A DNA stretch of 64,000 nt, taken from the NCBI RefSeq assembly GCF_000264905.1, contig NW_006763140.1, positions 971,575 to 1,035,574 on the forward strand, in the 5' to 3' direction. Origin of the DNA: Stereum hirsutum FP-91666 SS1. Lineage: Eukaryota; Basidiomycota; Agaricomycetes; Russulales; Stereaceae. Positions 47,867-60,575 of this stretch are shown in pieces. The notes below the pieces were generated by a model. That model saw only the letters and a list, made by a program, of their open reading frames with translations, searched no databases and was not told the origin of the DNA. The first letter of the stretch is position 1; each line of letters opens with the position of its first letter. The translations under genes and the position numbers were made by a program.

Positions 47867-49587
47867 CTAGAGACATATGTAGGCGACAAGATACATTGGC
47901 CTGATCGCATCGCTCTATTAGTGCAGTTTGTCAGATGGCTGATAGTAAAGACAGTTTCGTTGCTTTCATACTACTCACATCGTACACCACACACTCGTCA
48001 TAATTGAGGTCGTACCCGGGTATGCCTGTCACAGATTCATATCCTGCCGGGGGCTATATGCCTGCAAAGTCAGACCAATGAGAGTAATATGATAAAATAT
48101 CCCTTACCTGCTCCAACTTCTGTCTATTCTCAGTAAGGATTTTACTTCGCCCTAGGACAACAGCACTCAGAAGCATAACGTCGTATGGCGAATCTTTCGA
48201 AGCTTTGAGATTGACGCTGTAACAGTCTGCCTACAACGACAAATTGGCCATGATCGTCAGTGCCCATATTTTACACGGTATTCTATGGATATGACAACCA
48301 ATAGCGAAGACTTCTTACCTTTGATGAGGTAGCCGACGTATAGATCCCTCTCCCAAACCGTCCCCACCCAGTTCTTCTCCCGAATTTTTGGAGATCAAAA
48401 TTCGTCTGACGTGAAAGGCGAGCACATCGCCGTTTAGCGACAGCACAAAGGAAGTAACATAGGCAATCAAGTCACTTACCTCGATGATACGACACAGTGA
48501 ACACTTAGAGTCACGACATAATATTTTAGTCGAACTTACGCTGTCTCCAAGACGGCAGGTCCGAGTGGTCCCGTGCCATCGTCGCTGAGCATTTCCATCT
48601 GCGTATCCAGAGCTCTGAATGACTTTCTGCCTTTGTGTCTCATAAATCGTCTCATAGCATGGAAAGGAGGATCTTGATATTCGACGTACTTGTATTCCAT
48701 GTACTTGTACACATATTCTTTTTGGCCGTAAATCTTCCATATCTGTGCAGCGGAGCATGGTTCGGATGATGAGGATATAGACATGATAGCCTAATTAAAT
48801 TTTACCCTTGCAACCAGAGGTACTTCTGAATGAAGCCAACCTCTCTCAAATTGCTTCGATACTGGTTCACCCAAGGTTCTGGTCAGCGTGGTATTCATTT
48901 ACGTTACGAGAGCGGTGCAGCTGATCGGACTGCTCACCATTGCGAAAGACCTCATGTCCTTCAGGGATCTCGAGGAGAGTAGGTGCTGCTCAATATCGTG
49001 CAGGAAATGATCAACGATCTATTCGGAGGTCTACCTCACTGAGTAGCAATGCGCACGGACCTGGACCAAAGACCTTGGGTGCACAGTCTCCACAAAGGAC
49101 GTGATATGAAGATGGCAAAGGAATGCGGTGGCACCTGTTATAATATAAGCATGCAAAAAACGGAGTTCAGTACGCAAGGGAAACTGGCGTACTCCAAACA
49201 GCATTGCAAAGGATGATCTTGCTGATAATGCACTATCAGTCCATTGACAGATGTGTATCGCCCCTTACAATCTTCGAACATACACACTCGATGCGCGCTT
49301 TGCATGTGACTAGCCAAGGTAATCTCGTCCAACCATCGGGCAGTGGGTATTACATCTGCACCTGGATCGCAGAGACGACAGATGGGGTGGTCGATATGGA
49401 CGTGCTTGTGCAGTTGCTTGTACGACTTGCGAGTTTGTTGGCAGGACGGTACAGGGCAAAGGAGATTCCCACGATGACCTCGAGGGATTTGTTCTACACA
49501 GACGTGAAAGCACTCAGCGTGCTCGACATCGGACGAGGAGGGAGGGGTGATGTCGATCAAACCAATCGCGTAACGGATATTGTTCAT
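47867..49587 (-). CDS. C2H2/C4 zinc-finger PARP-like ADP-ribosyltransferase (copy B)
   Basis: Tandem paralog of copy A on the same strand, with matching exons. ATG at 49587 begins MNNIRYAIGLIDITP; the frame upstream opens with a non-ATG codon after an AG, so an upstream exon is possible. Fingers: CFHVCVEQIPRGH, LLCPVPSC with HVHIDHPIC, VCMFEDCKGRY with LIVHYQQDH; then CLECHRIPLP and LCGDCAPK. Catalytic residues: RRWHGTTRTC (His 48573-48575), GRFGRGIYTSATSSK (Tyr 48340-48342), NYDECVVYD (Glu 47994-47996). The last exon gives SDAIRPMYLVAYICL before TAG at 47867-47869. The segment RRWHGTTR..CSLCRIIE contains four cysteines (CR, CRDSKCSLC) that may bind a further zinc. Spacing of 454 bp separates it from copy A. 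Confidence 0.78.
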
Positions 49588-49970
49588 CGCTGAGAGGATG
49601 ACTTTGGCCAATGTCCTCTGCAAATATGGGCGTAGTCAGTAGCACCAGAGGTAGAGAGTGGGGAGCCGGCAAAGTTGTCGTTGTCAGGTCGCGAAGGTGA
49701 CTTCTAAACGCTTTCCCACTTGGGGGAGAAGAACTCTTGGAAGAGTTCGGGCCCAAACGGCTGCGGAATGCGAACAGGGACACAACAGGCCACTCTGCTG
49801 GTCCATCTACTTGTTTCTTGGTGGCGGTGGCAATGTTGACACAGGACTTATGCAGTCGGTCATGAAAAGGAGCGTTCGAAAGCGACTTCACACACCGTAA
49901 TATTAATGTCATCAACAACTCTATATCACTTCCAGGTTCTACATCAAAGCAGACCGTCGAATGCTGTAGC
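49588..49970. other. Spacer upstream of copy B of the PARP-like gene
   Basis: 383 bp that may contain an upstream coding exon of copy B, because the frame at 49623 is preceded by an AG acceptor. Not resolved. Confidence 0.4.
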
Positions 49971-51494
49971 CTACAGATGATAGTCCGTAACCCCAGGCGC
50001 CCTCATATTCCAGATCCTATCGATTTTCATGTCCTCCCTACCATCATCTTTCAAATTATATGCAGGCTCGTCGCCCTCCTTCTCCGGATTCCTGAACACT
50101 ATGTTCCGAGTCTACACGAGGAAAAAAGAAATCATCAGCCTATCGTTCACCCACGAGTCTATACGGCACACTACTTCCGGGGACAAGACCGTGAAGTAAA
50201 GAGAATAGACAAAACACTGACCATCCCCAAACTCATGTGAATACCCGCCGGTAAATCCGGATACTCGTCCAAAGTCACCCCTTCACCCCCCTCAGCGAGC
50301 TTCGCGATGTTACTCGCCACAATCTCGGCTTGCTTTGATGCTGGTCTCGCGGCCTTATGATGCGTCGTGTGTGCGACGTCACCGAGAGCGAAGACGTTAG
50401 GGAAGGCCGGATCTGTGAGTTGGAGCGTGCGTTTGACGGAGATGAAGCCGGGTGGGGACGTTGTGATAGATTGAGGGGAGAGGGAGGCGAGGATGGCGGA
50501 GTTGGGAGTTTGGCCGGTTGCGATGACCTGTGGAACATTCAAAATTATTGTGAGTTTCGAGGATCTGTTAGAAAGGGATGGTGGAAGGCGTACGACAAAG
50601 TCAGCTGGAACTTTCTTGCCCGAGGTGAGCTCGACGTCAAAGCGCGAGCTGCTATCGGACGGGAAGCCCTCGGCAGGGATTTTGACGCGGTCGTTCGTGA
50701 TGACTTCGATGCCGAGTTCGTTACAGCGCTCTAGAATGAGTTCATGGAACTTCGGGTGATACTTGTTCATCAGGTGCGGTCGGGAATGGATGAGAGTGAC
50801 AGATTTAGTGGGGTAATATTCCTTGGTATCCGTCGCCATTTCTTTACGAGCGAGATATTGATGTCAGTGACGAGATGATACGACCGGAATGCCGGGGGAA
50901 GACGTGCAAATAAACGAGACTTACGAATGCCGACCGCACCACCGCCGATAATGACAATCCTCTCCGCCTTCTTCATTGCCGCCTGATGATCCTGGAAATA
51001 CTTGATCCCATCCACCTTCCCTTCCGTATGCAGCGTTCCAGGAGGCGTCAACTTCGTCCCTGTCGCCAACACCAGATACTCGTACTCTATCTCCTCTTTT
51101 TCGCCTTTTCCTGTCTCCACGACCACGCGGTCCTTGAGCAACTCAACGGCCTTGCCTTGGACGATGCTGGTGGAATCCGGCGGAGTGGAGTCCGAGAAAG
51201 CATTGCTATAAGGGATGAAGGCTTTGTGTTCGTAGCCTGGGACGACGGCGAAACGAGGGAAGGCGAAGAGATGTTGGAAGTGGGTGTTCTTTTCGACCAT
51301 GATTGTCCGGTGTGTGGCGTGCATCTTATTCGCGATGAGTTCGGTTACCTTCGCGCCTGTAAGTCCGCCAAACAGAATCATGCATCAGCACAAAGTAGAG
51401 CGAATTGTCAATAGCCCTGACGATGACGATAGCGAGTTACGCACCAACATAGGAGCCACCAATAACGACAATGTTCTTCTTGTTCTGTGCCATC
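49971..51494 (-). CDS. FSP1/AIFM2-like NAD(P)H oxidoreductase (FAD)
   Basis: A pyridine nucleotide-disulphide oxidoreductase-type flavoenzyme. The start MAQNKKNIVVIGGSYVG carries the FAD-binding GGSYVG (GxGxxG-like). The second Rossmann unit gives IVIIGGGAVGIE for NAD(P)H. Other landmarks are YLVLATGTKL, VIATGQTPNS (ATG motif) and FALGDVAHT, the C-terminal FAD-contact GD motif. The C-terminal exon encodes DYHL and stops at 49971-49973. The size of about 380 residues and the gapped motifs match the AIF-like/FSP1 branch that reduces quinones in membranes; assignment within the branch is by overall look. It is transcribed from the same strand as the PARP-like pair. Confidence 0.85.
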
Positions 51495-54400
51495 TGCCTG
51501 CCGCTGGGTGTACTGAAGAAAGACCTAGCAATGTACGCGAAAGAGTTGCTTCCCAGTAATCTCGAGTTGGTCAACTTATATCTCGTCTGAGATGTCAAGT
51601 TCGACGTCAAAAACATGCCACACTGAAACAACCACAAGGAACAGGGGGAAATTGCTGCGGGCCTATCGGACGCACCTCGTTCCGTTTATAAGCTTGAATG
51701 GTCAGTGTACGGAGCTCAGGTTCGAGTGACTTCTGATGGGTTGGGGCCGGAGAATTGAAGTGAAGACAGGTCTACGTGTGCGCGGCATCGTGTCTTATAG
51801 CAGTTTCGGCAGGGCTTTTGCGAGTGGTCGCTGGCGACGGTAACGTTGAGCATCATTGACTCGTTGAGCAGGACGCGTACCGCGTTCGGCGCAAGCCGCA
51901 TGTTGGTCTGATCGGGTCAGCCGAAAAGTAATCAGATAACCACATGGGATCTCATTGGCCAACCGGCGTTTTTGCATGTCATCAGCACTTTCAAATACCA
52001 TTCAAAGAGTACCCCTCCGGTGCCACACAGACAACTTCACCGTCCTGCTCACAAGAGCAAATGTATTTTTACCCTTGAATGTCGAGTCAGTGTCAGGAGA
52101 TATGGGAAGCCAAAGATCAAGGCTGCTGCGCTTCGTCACTTGGAAGATTGAGCACATCGTTAGTGTAAGTATCCGATTACGCCACAGCACGCCGTTGACT
52201 TCAGAAATAGCAACACATCCATCAAAGCCGAGCCATATTATTCTCGACTTCAAAAAAGCACAGTATAGAGTTGACGCTCACAGTATAGCTTGTCAGGATA
52301 TGAAAACTGATCACTGAAACCAGATTGCTACGTACAATAGAACCAACGCAGTCGGTGTCGTGGTTCCAAAGGACACCTGGACCAAGAAAGCAGGAGTAAA
52401 ATAACTCACCCCTCCGAAATCCCTTAGCCAGCGAACTTCGTCAGGATCATCGCACCATCTCCGTTCAACTCCGCCTCTTTCTTGCCCCACCAGCACGGGC
52501 CACATGTGTTCCAATGTGTGACTATTCGCCGGATTACTGTCACGACCGGGCGATACGGGTGTAAGGCTACCCCACGGCTCAAGACGAAACGAAGAGGGAG
52601 AGGATCGAAAAAGGGGAAGAGAAATAATGAGTATATTGAAAGGCCCAGGAATAGACGATCCAGAAAACTGGAGAAATACATGATGGGACAGCCCAGTATT
52701 TATACAGTTCCAATACCACTAGTTTAGTAAGTAGAACGAAATGTAAAGTCGAATATTGGAAGGGTAGGTCAAAGGAGAAGACAAATGAAATGTACACTAA
52801 GGATGAGCACTTCAAGAAACACTGAGAGACGCGTGTATCGTACTCGTAGCATGCAAAGAGAGGTAGCCAAAACGAATCGAGAAAACGAGACACAAGGAAC
52901 GAGCTAATGGACAGGAAGAATAGATGTAGAGGACAATGGGTACAGAGACACGAACTTAAACAATTATCCTTGACCTCTCAGGCACAGATAAAACCGAGAC
53001 ACAACGTCGACGACCACTTCAAGCCAATAGCTAACCCTCCATAACGAATCGTCGGTGTTTGAGCGACTACCGATCGTGCAACACGAGCTGGAGTCTTATC
53101 TGATGGCCCTGGCTTGAGTTGGGTGGAGAACGTCTTGTCGTAAATTGAGGAGTGGTTCAATCGCTGAGATTTTTGGATAGATAGAAAGCCAGCGATTGAT
53201 AGTACAGCCTAGGATTTTATTTGGAGTCGAACGTCCCAGTGTAGCGACTTGTAGCTTCGCCCGAAGGTGTGTGGAAATGTCGCGCGTCGGAGTTCGAACT
53301 GTTCTACAGGAACCGGTAGCTCGGTGCCGGCTTCCGTAGTGCAATCGGATGGCTTGCGTGGCTCAGATAAAATCGTAGAAACTCTCCGAAAATTACAATG
53401 GTCTCCTTGGCATGTATTGGTCCATGCGGGTACTCATTCCCTCGTGTGTTGATAGGGGAAATGTCACAGGAGACATTTCGCGCGGTCTGAGACTTAAGAA
53501 TTTGGACGCGACGCGCGAGGGCGGGAGTTGCCGGGTAGATCTCACGGACGCTCTGTGCGGGTTCGACGGGATTGAGAGGACGAAATAAAATAGGATAAAT
53601 GCCGGGGAAAATGTGAGCGTGTCATGGGACCCACGTGAAGGTTTGTAGGTGGTGGCGAGAGTAATATGGTAGAGATAATAGAGGGAAAATGAATTAAATA
53701 TGGGAAAAAAGGCGTGTCATAGACAGCGGTCATGACAATTACCTTATAGTAAGCGATATTTGCGACGTGACCAATGACCAGTACTTAAATGTGCAGAAGC
53801 TTGAGTTCGGGTACCTGCAGGGAAAGCTTGATGAAGATGGATCAAGGAAAAGGGAAGGCTCTTCGAGGGCAGAGAAAGCTTAAGATGAGGATGCGCGTTT
53901 CGCTCTGTTTCGCATGGTCGCGGAGTCTGAACCCACAACTCGGCGCGCTGAGCGCAATTTATGCAGCCGACTTTCGTTCTCTTTTGGTTCTCTTTCTTGT
54001 CCGGCGTCCACGTGTTATGGGGTGTCCTCAATGCTTACACCCCGCCATCAATGTCTGCCGCTCTGTGTATCATTTGACTCATGCCGGGACGCAAATCAGC
54101 ATTTATATACAAAGCTCAACGCTCATATTGCCAGGTCTGGCGGCCAGTTCCACGCCCAAGCTTCCTTTCTCGCTGGCGCTCGATGAGTTTCGGAAGAAGA
54201 CTTGTCTGTGATCATCGTTGGAGCGAAGTCGAACCGAAGAGATAATGTAGATCCCGCACCTTTCCTGAGCTCTCAGCGCGTCAGTACACTCACCGCTTAG
54301 GCCTCTTGCAGTTGAAATCTCAGCGCTTTCCCATGGCACTAGTACTCAAGTATCTCATGACCCATTGAAGCACTATTCATTCAGTGAACGACCGACTGAT

Positions 54401-54833
54401 TAGGCTTAAGGATCACGCTGAAGCTTTCCGCAGAACCTCATGTCGGCTTGCTCAAGGCATTGTCGCTGACGTTCGGCGTATCCTTGTAGACGCCTCCGCT
54501 CTTCATCGGCTGAGTTCGACTCGACCTCCACTTTGCTGCTTTACAGGCTCAATTTGTACATCACAAGTGACGTTTCATGTTCTTCTATACGTTCACATCC
54601 GAACCGATGTGGTGGCTAGCGACGGAGATGGGTTATTTCTTGCTATGAGTTGGTCAACGGGTGGGAGTAAAGGTGAGTCCTAATTTACCAGAACTCTCAT
54701 TGTGCTCGTGGACGTCCGCTGAATTGACCATATTGGGCAGGCTTCTCCAGAAGCACCGCGGGAATTGCGTCGTGACTACTTTGTTCTTACTTACTCACTC
54801 CGACAGAACGATTACACATCCCTAATAGACCTC
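51495..54833. other. Gene-poor stretch of about 3.3 kb
   Basis: No ORF with family features. Only one ORF here, 52424-52681 (-), has a true ATG and reads for 85 codons, ending DGAMILTKFAG; it is not called. The stretch from about 54400 onward resembles the region upstream of the second A-T-R gene and belongs to the duplicated promoter unit. Confidence 0.5.
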
Positions 54834-54840
54834 TATAAAA
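54834..54840 (+). promoter_or_regulatory. TATA box of A-T-R gene 1
   Basis: TATAAAA, 61 bp before the ATG at 54901. The surrounding CTCTATAAAAGACCTGG is conserved upstream of the paralog (CTCTATAAGAAACCTGG). Confidence 0.6.
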
Positions 54841-54900
54841 GACCTGGAGAGGTCACTTGTATCCCTCAACATCACTCATCCAGCTGAACTGATAACCACA

Positions 54901-57900
54901 ATGACTTCCGAGCCCAAGCTCTTTGACTTGAATACCCTGACTTCACCTCCTACCACTGCGCATGGTCACAACAGCTCCACGTTCCATCCTCCGCCCATCG
55001 TAGGGACGTTATGCGTCCCCGAGCTCTTCGAGTATCATGCACAACACAGTCCGGAGCACCCATTGTTTGTGTACGCAGATAGTACCGCTCGATCTCTCGA
55101 CGGTAACGACGGTCATACCGGTGATTCGGACGCCCAATTAAGGACCATCAAGTACCCCGAGGCTTGGCGTATGATTCTCAGAGCTGCCAGGATCGTCAAA
55201 GGCCACTACGCACGGTTCGAGGACAAGTATGCGCTGCAGGATCGAAGTCTTGGAGTCTACGGCATGCCACAAGATGTTCCGCCTGCTATCGGAATACTAG
55301 CAAACGCAGGTCAGGCTTCGATTCCATTTCGTCTTGTTGTACGAAAGACACTCACACTGTTTTGCCATGTAATTGTCAGACTCGATCAGTTTCTTCTGCA
55401 CCATCGTTGGCACCATGCGCCTCGGACTCACCCCCTTCCCGCTCTCGGTCCGAAACTCACCTGTCGCCGTAGCGCACCTGATCAAGAAGACGCAACTCCT
55501 TCAGGTTTTTGTTTCTCCGGACCCGGCCATGCAGAGGCTCGTGGCAGAGGCTAGGGATATTTTAAAGAGGGATGGTCTCGACATTGAGGTCATGGATATG
55601 ATCCGGTTCGAAGACTTGCAGGATAAGCTTGAAGGTACTGGGGTCGATGATGTGGCGAGGCTGACGGAGGAGCTGAAGCTCCAGAAGGTCAATATGAACG
55701 ATACAGCGGTTATAATACATTCTTCTGGTATACGGATACTATTTATATCGTCGCCGTCAAGCCGTACTTACCAATCCATCTTGTAGGGACGACATCGTTT
55801 CCCAAGGCCGTCTACCTCTCCCATAGGGTGATAGCGCAGTCATGGTGCAAGGACCCATGTGGGTATAGGTTTCTGTGCATCACTTGAAAGTATCGATCAT
55901 GCTCACGAGTTTTTCTTTTCTGTTTCCAGTGTACTGGCAGCGCGATATGTGCGGTACCATAATGACTCTGCAAGCATGCCCTCTTTACCGTGCGTCTTTC
56001 TTTTCTCTTGCGCCATGACCTACCCGCTACCGAATGTGTTATACGTGGCTTACCGTGCTATGAATTTCTGAATTTCTTGGACAGACGGCATGGGAATGGT
56101 CAGCATCTTTTGGACTGTAAGTCTCAACGATTGTTACATCGCCACTTTTGAACCGGCAGTCCCACTAACACTTCGATCGATAGTGCGTGTCTGGCTTGAT
56201 CATGGCCGTCTTCAAGCCTGCGTCTCCACCGACCATCGCCACTCCGGAAGCGTTCATGGCGGATATTATCCGAACGAAAAGCGAGGTCGTGTTTTCCGTG
56301 CCTTCATTCATCGAGGTACGGCATGGTCTTCCACTAGTAAATACCTGAGCTGATCTGATTTTCTCTCTACAACAGGCTTGGGCGCAAGACCTTTCAAATT
56401 TCAAGGCCATGAAGTCAGTGCACACGATCGTGAGCACCCTACTTTTCCTCTCAAAGATTTGTGTGCTCAAGTTGTGGAATTAGACCTATGGGGGAGCTCC
56501 CATGGAGAAATCCGTCGGTGACGAGATCGTCAAGCTTGGGCTTGACCTGTACTCTATCTTCGGATTGTACGTTCCTCCCCGTCTTCTCTTGTTACTCATA
56601 TTGAACATGAACTCTGGACCCCATACTTCCGATGCTCTCATGGTGCAGGACGGAAGCGGGTTTCGTCAACATATGTTTTCCGTCAGAGCATTCCAACCTC
56701 GATACCTGGGAATGGTTCGAATTCTCGTCGCGCGTACAGATAGAGCTTTTGCCGCAGGAAGAAGACCAAGAGGGCGCCGGCGACTTGTTCGAGCTTTGTT
56801 TCATTGTTCGTCCCCTTTCTGTGTCGTGTTTGCCCTCACCCGTGGTAAATAGCTGATATCCATTCATTCGTGAATGACAGGACACCCCTGGTAGCGGATT
56901 GGCTGTGACGAATGCTTCGTCGGGTAACGGGAGACCTATGTACAGGACCTTTGATATTGTACAGCGGCACCCGACTTACCCACAGAAGTGGAGGATCTAT
57001 GGTCGGGCGGATGATCAGATAATGCTGTCCACTGGCGAGAAGGTATGTTCTATCCATTGGTTCTGCACCTCTCATTGATGATGGATGTCCGTTTATTCTG
57101 ACTTGATGCTTCTGTTCAACTTCACAGACTAATCCCGGACCACTCGGTAGGTGCTCGTATCATGGACATACGATCCCAGACTCACTATGGAACAATCGGT
57201 TCCTCTTACTTAGAGTCGATCCTAGTACGGGATCCTCACGTAGCAGCAGCTATCATGTTTGGCAGAGGACAGATCCAGAACGGCGTCTTGGTACATCCAA
57301 AGCCAGAACACGTCTTCGATCCGACAGACGAGAAGAAGCTTATAGAATTCCGGAACCTGATTTGGTGAGTCCACATTCATTAGCACATGCCGCATATCAT
57401 TCTTAAAGATGGCTCACATCACGAAATGCAGGCCTACTGTCGAGAAGATGAACGAGTTCGCACCGGCGCATTCCAAACTATTCAAGGAGGTCAGCACTCC
57501 CTTTTCCAAGGTTGTGAGCGTAATGCGTACTTACTCGGAGTCTGTAGATGATCATTGTCTCTACGCCATCGAAGCCATTTGAGTATAATTCCAAGGGCAA
57601 CCCTAGGCGCCACTTCCTGATCAACGAGTACGAACCAGAAATACAGGCTTTATACGCCACAGTCAAGGAATTATCCCAGCCGGACATCGCTGCACCTGAG
57701 GAGTGGGACGAAGAATCCGTATTATTATTCGTGAGCCGCGTAGTGACCAAGGTGATGGAGATTGAGATAGCGGATAGTGCGGATTTATTCCTAGAGGGAT
57801 GTGACAGGTGCGGCGCTTTCTTCGTGAACAATTCCATGCTCTAACTAGCTCGATGCCGATAGTCTGAAAGCAACGTATATTCGCAACGCTATCATGCACG

Positions 57901-59518
57901 CCGTTCGACAGCCTCTGGCACAAGCTGGCTCTCGCGCTCGACTTCCAAACAACTTTGTCTATACCAACCCGACCATCTCCGCCCTCTCCTCCTTCATCGT
58001 GGCTCTCTTTGGTACTGACAGCGAGCAGGACTCGGGTCAGAAAAGCGAACGCGAAGCAAAGGGTATGCTCGCCATGGTCGAGAAGTATAGTGCTGAGTTT
58101 CCCGTGCACAAACCTCATGGCGCACCAGCCGCGAAGACGGTCGACGAAATCGTGCTAGTCTCGGGGACCTCTGGACGACTTGGTGCTCATCTTTTGGCAC
58201 AGTTACTTACGAGGCCTTCGGTAGTAAGGGTGTATGCTGTGAACCGCCCGTCTCGGGAGGGTGCCTTGCAGAGGCAGAGGAGCGTCTTCGAGAATTGGGA
58301 GTTGGATACGAAGTTGCTTGAGTGCGGAAAAATGGTACTACTCGAGGCTGATTTTAGTAAGCCTGATTTCGGTGTTGGGAAAGATATGTATTGCGAGGTC
58401 TGTCTTCACTTGATGTCTCACGTCCTCTCGCACTGACATTTGAATACAAATCAGATCCGCGATTCTGTTACAAGCATCATCCATAATGGTTAGCTTTGAA
58501 CTTTATCACTGCACGTCTGTACTTTCTGACTTGATTATGGGATATGTGCAGCCTGGCGCGTCGACTTCAACGTGGCCTTGTCTGGATTCGAGCCTCTCAT
58601 AAGCGGTGTACGGAACTTGATCGACCTATCTCTCAACTCACCCCGCCCTTCTCCGCCTCCCATCGTATTCACCAGCTCCATCTCTGTTATCATAGGTTCG
58701 TCTACAGTTTCACTCGGATCTCAGACACTTTCCTCGTCTCATCTTATACCGTGTAGGTTCTCCAATCGTCCCAGTTCCCGAAATACCTTTCACAGACCCG
58801 CAGATAGCCAATTTCTCTGGATATAGTCGGAGTAAATGGGTGGTCGAGACTCTTCTTTTGAAGGCAAAGCAAGAGCGCGCTTTGTGCGTGAACGTGGTCC
58901 GCGTTGGACAGATGTCGGGTGATACGAAGATCGGAGGATGGAACGAGAAGGAATGGGTACCCGTCATGTTGCGAGGTTCCCAGACGTTGGGTGATGTCCC
59001 CGATCGACCTGAGGTAAGAGCATTCGGCTTCGTTCGTACGGGGGCGGAATATCATGCTGATATGTAATGCGGAAATTGAATCGTAGGACACCATGTCGTG
59101 GATCCCCGTCGATACAGCCGCTTCAGCTCTCATCGACTTCATCGGGAGCCCCGAATCCGTCCTACACCTCGTTCATCCATACCCAGTCCCATGGGCCGTC
59201 CTTTCTTCAACGGCTTCCGAACTCCTCAAAGTCCCCATCGTGCCCTTCAGCGAGTGGATGTCCACGCTTCGCGATGCCGCCACACAAGACCAGAGTTCAA
59301 CCGGTGGTGAATCGCAGGCTCAGAAGCTAGTTGAAAATCCAGCACTGAAGATCTTTGACTTTTTCGAGAAAGGGATGGCGGAGATTAGCGAGCTTGCGAT
59401 CGCGACGGACAAGGCGGTTGAGGCGTCGAGGAGTTTGAAGGAGGCTCGGGTACTGAGGAGGGAGGATGTGGAGAGGTGGGTGGGTTATTGGAGGAAGATC
59501 GGGTTTTTGAAGGATTGA
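54901..59518 (+). CDS. Adenylate-forming reductase, A-T-R type (gene 1)
   Basis: A modular enzyme of about 1,100 residues that activates a carboxylate with ATP, tethers it to a phosphopantetheine arm and reduces the thioester with NAD(P)H. A domain: [18 protein letters not shown] (core A3-like), [28 protein letters not shown] (A7-A8) and TNPGPL. Carrier domain: [13 protein letters not shown] with the attachment Ser; its codon is split AG|T by intron 57808-57862. R domain: [15 protein letters not shown] (cofactor motif), [20 protein letters not shown] and catalytic-type YSRSK. The stop is TGA at 59516-59518. Exons are small and introns numerous. Basidiomycete enzymes of this type include aminoadipate-reductase-like and aryl-acid reductases; the substrate here cannot be read from the sequence. 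It is tandemly duplicated at 60576. Confidence 0.9.
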
Positions 59519-60515
59519 GGGAGGTGCACTTGGTAGTGCATTCTTCACTGAGCGGAAGATTCATGTGTTTGAAGCGATTTCAGACTCTCCAGTTTACTTA
59601 TTCTGCTTGCTCCCATTCGCCGACCTGACTCCAGATGTCAACTTTCAGTGAATCCTTACCGGCGAGAAGTTCGTCCGTTTTTGAGGTAGTGATATATTTT
59701 CGTGCGTTCTGCATACTGAGAAAGCCTGAAAAATGAGAAACGAAGAATGAACGAATGTGAGGCCACCCTAATAATTCTCCCCGAACCGGGCGCTCAAGTG
59801 CTCAAAGGAGTAAGGACATAACTTCAGGTTCCTTTGATGGCAAACTATCGACAAGCCGTGGCTTAGTCATGCTGTGGTCCCGACTCGCCGCTTGCAAGCC
59901 GGGTTGAAGCCGGGCTGCCTACCGTTTTGGACAAGTCCTTGACGATCGCTTACAACGGCCCATTGTGAGCACACCCCAACCAAACCAAGTTGTGGTGACC
60001 ACTGCTCCTTTCGTTCAGACCAAAATATGTAGGCCCAGTAGAATTTATTCGGTGAGATCGATCATCTTCTGCTTGATAAGATAAGGGCCGTATCTGAACT
60101 TCCGTTGCAGTTTGTCGCAGAACCTTATGTCGGCTTGTCCAAGAGACTCACGCTCGGCATATCTTTGTCGAAGATCCCGGTGTTCGTCGGCTCAGGGGTT
60201 CGACTCAAACTCTACTTAAACTCGTATTTATATCTCATGTTTCGTGTTCCCCTACGCGCTCAAGCTCGACCCGATGTGGCTGGCACGAGTTCAACTGCCT
60301 TCCAACTTTGAGTCGGTCAACGAATGGGTCCCGCAAAGGTGAGCTATAATCCACCGAAGTTCATATTGTGATCATGGTCGTCTGCTGAATCGATGCTACT
60401 GGATTGGCCGCGGCAGACTCCCCCAGACAAACCACAGGCAATGACATCGTGATCACTCCGCTCTTTCTTCCCCGCTCCGGCGAAGGAACGATTGCGCATT
60501 CCTTATCCCCTTCTC
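59519..60515. other. Intergenic stretch between the A-T-R paralogs
   Basis: About 1 kb. The second half (from about 60090) is homologous to the region upstream of gene 1 near 54400-54830. Confidence 0.55.
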
Positions 60516-60521
60516 TATAAG
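60516..60521 (+). promoter_or_regulatory. TATA-like element of A-T-R gene 2
   Basis: TATAAG, about 55 bp before the ATG at 60576, at the position of TATAAAA in gene 1. Confidence 0.5.
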
Positions 60522-60575
60522 AAACCTGGGAGAGTTTCTTATTCTCCTTGGCACCTAGCTGAGTTGATATCCACG

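Noticed and set aside
45600..51500. Idea that the zinc-finger/PARP pair plus FSP1-like gene is a defence island
   Set aside because: Only proximity and NAD usage support it; no nuclease, toxin-like or receptor domain was seen nearby.
52424..52681. 85-codon minus-strand ORF ending DGAMILTKFAG
   Set aside because: A true ATG and a plausible C-terminus, but no homologous pattern or partner exons; left out.
53500..53600. tRNA-like GGGTTCGA motif
   Set aside because: No cloverleaf arms could be formed around it; nor around similar GTTCGA motifs at 51717 and 60198.
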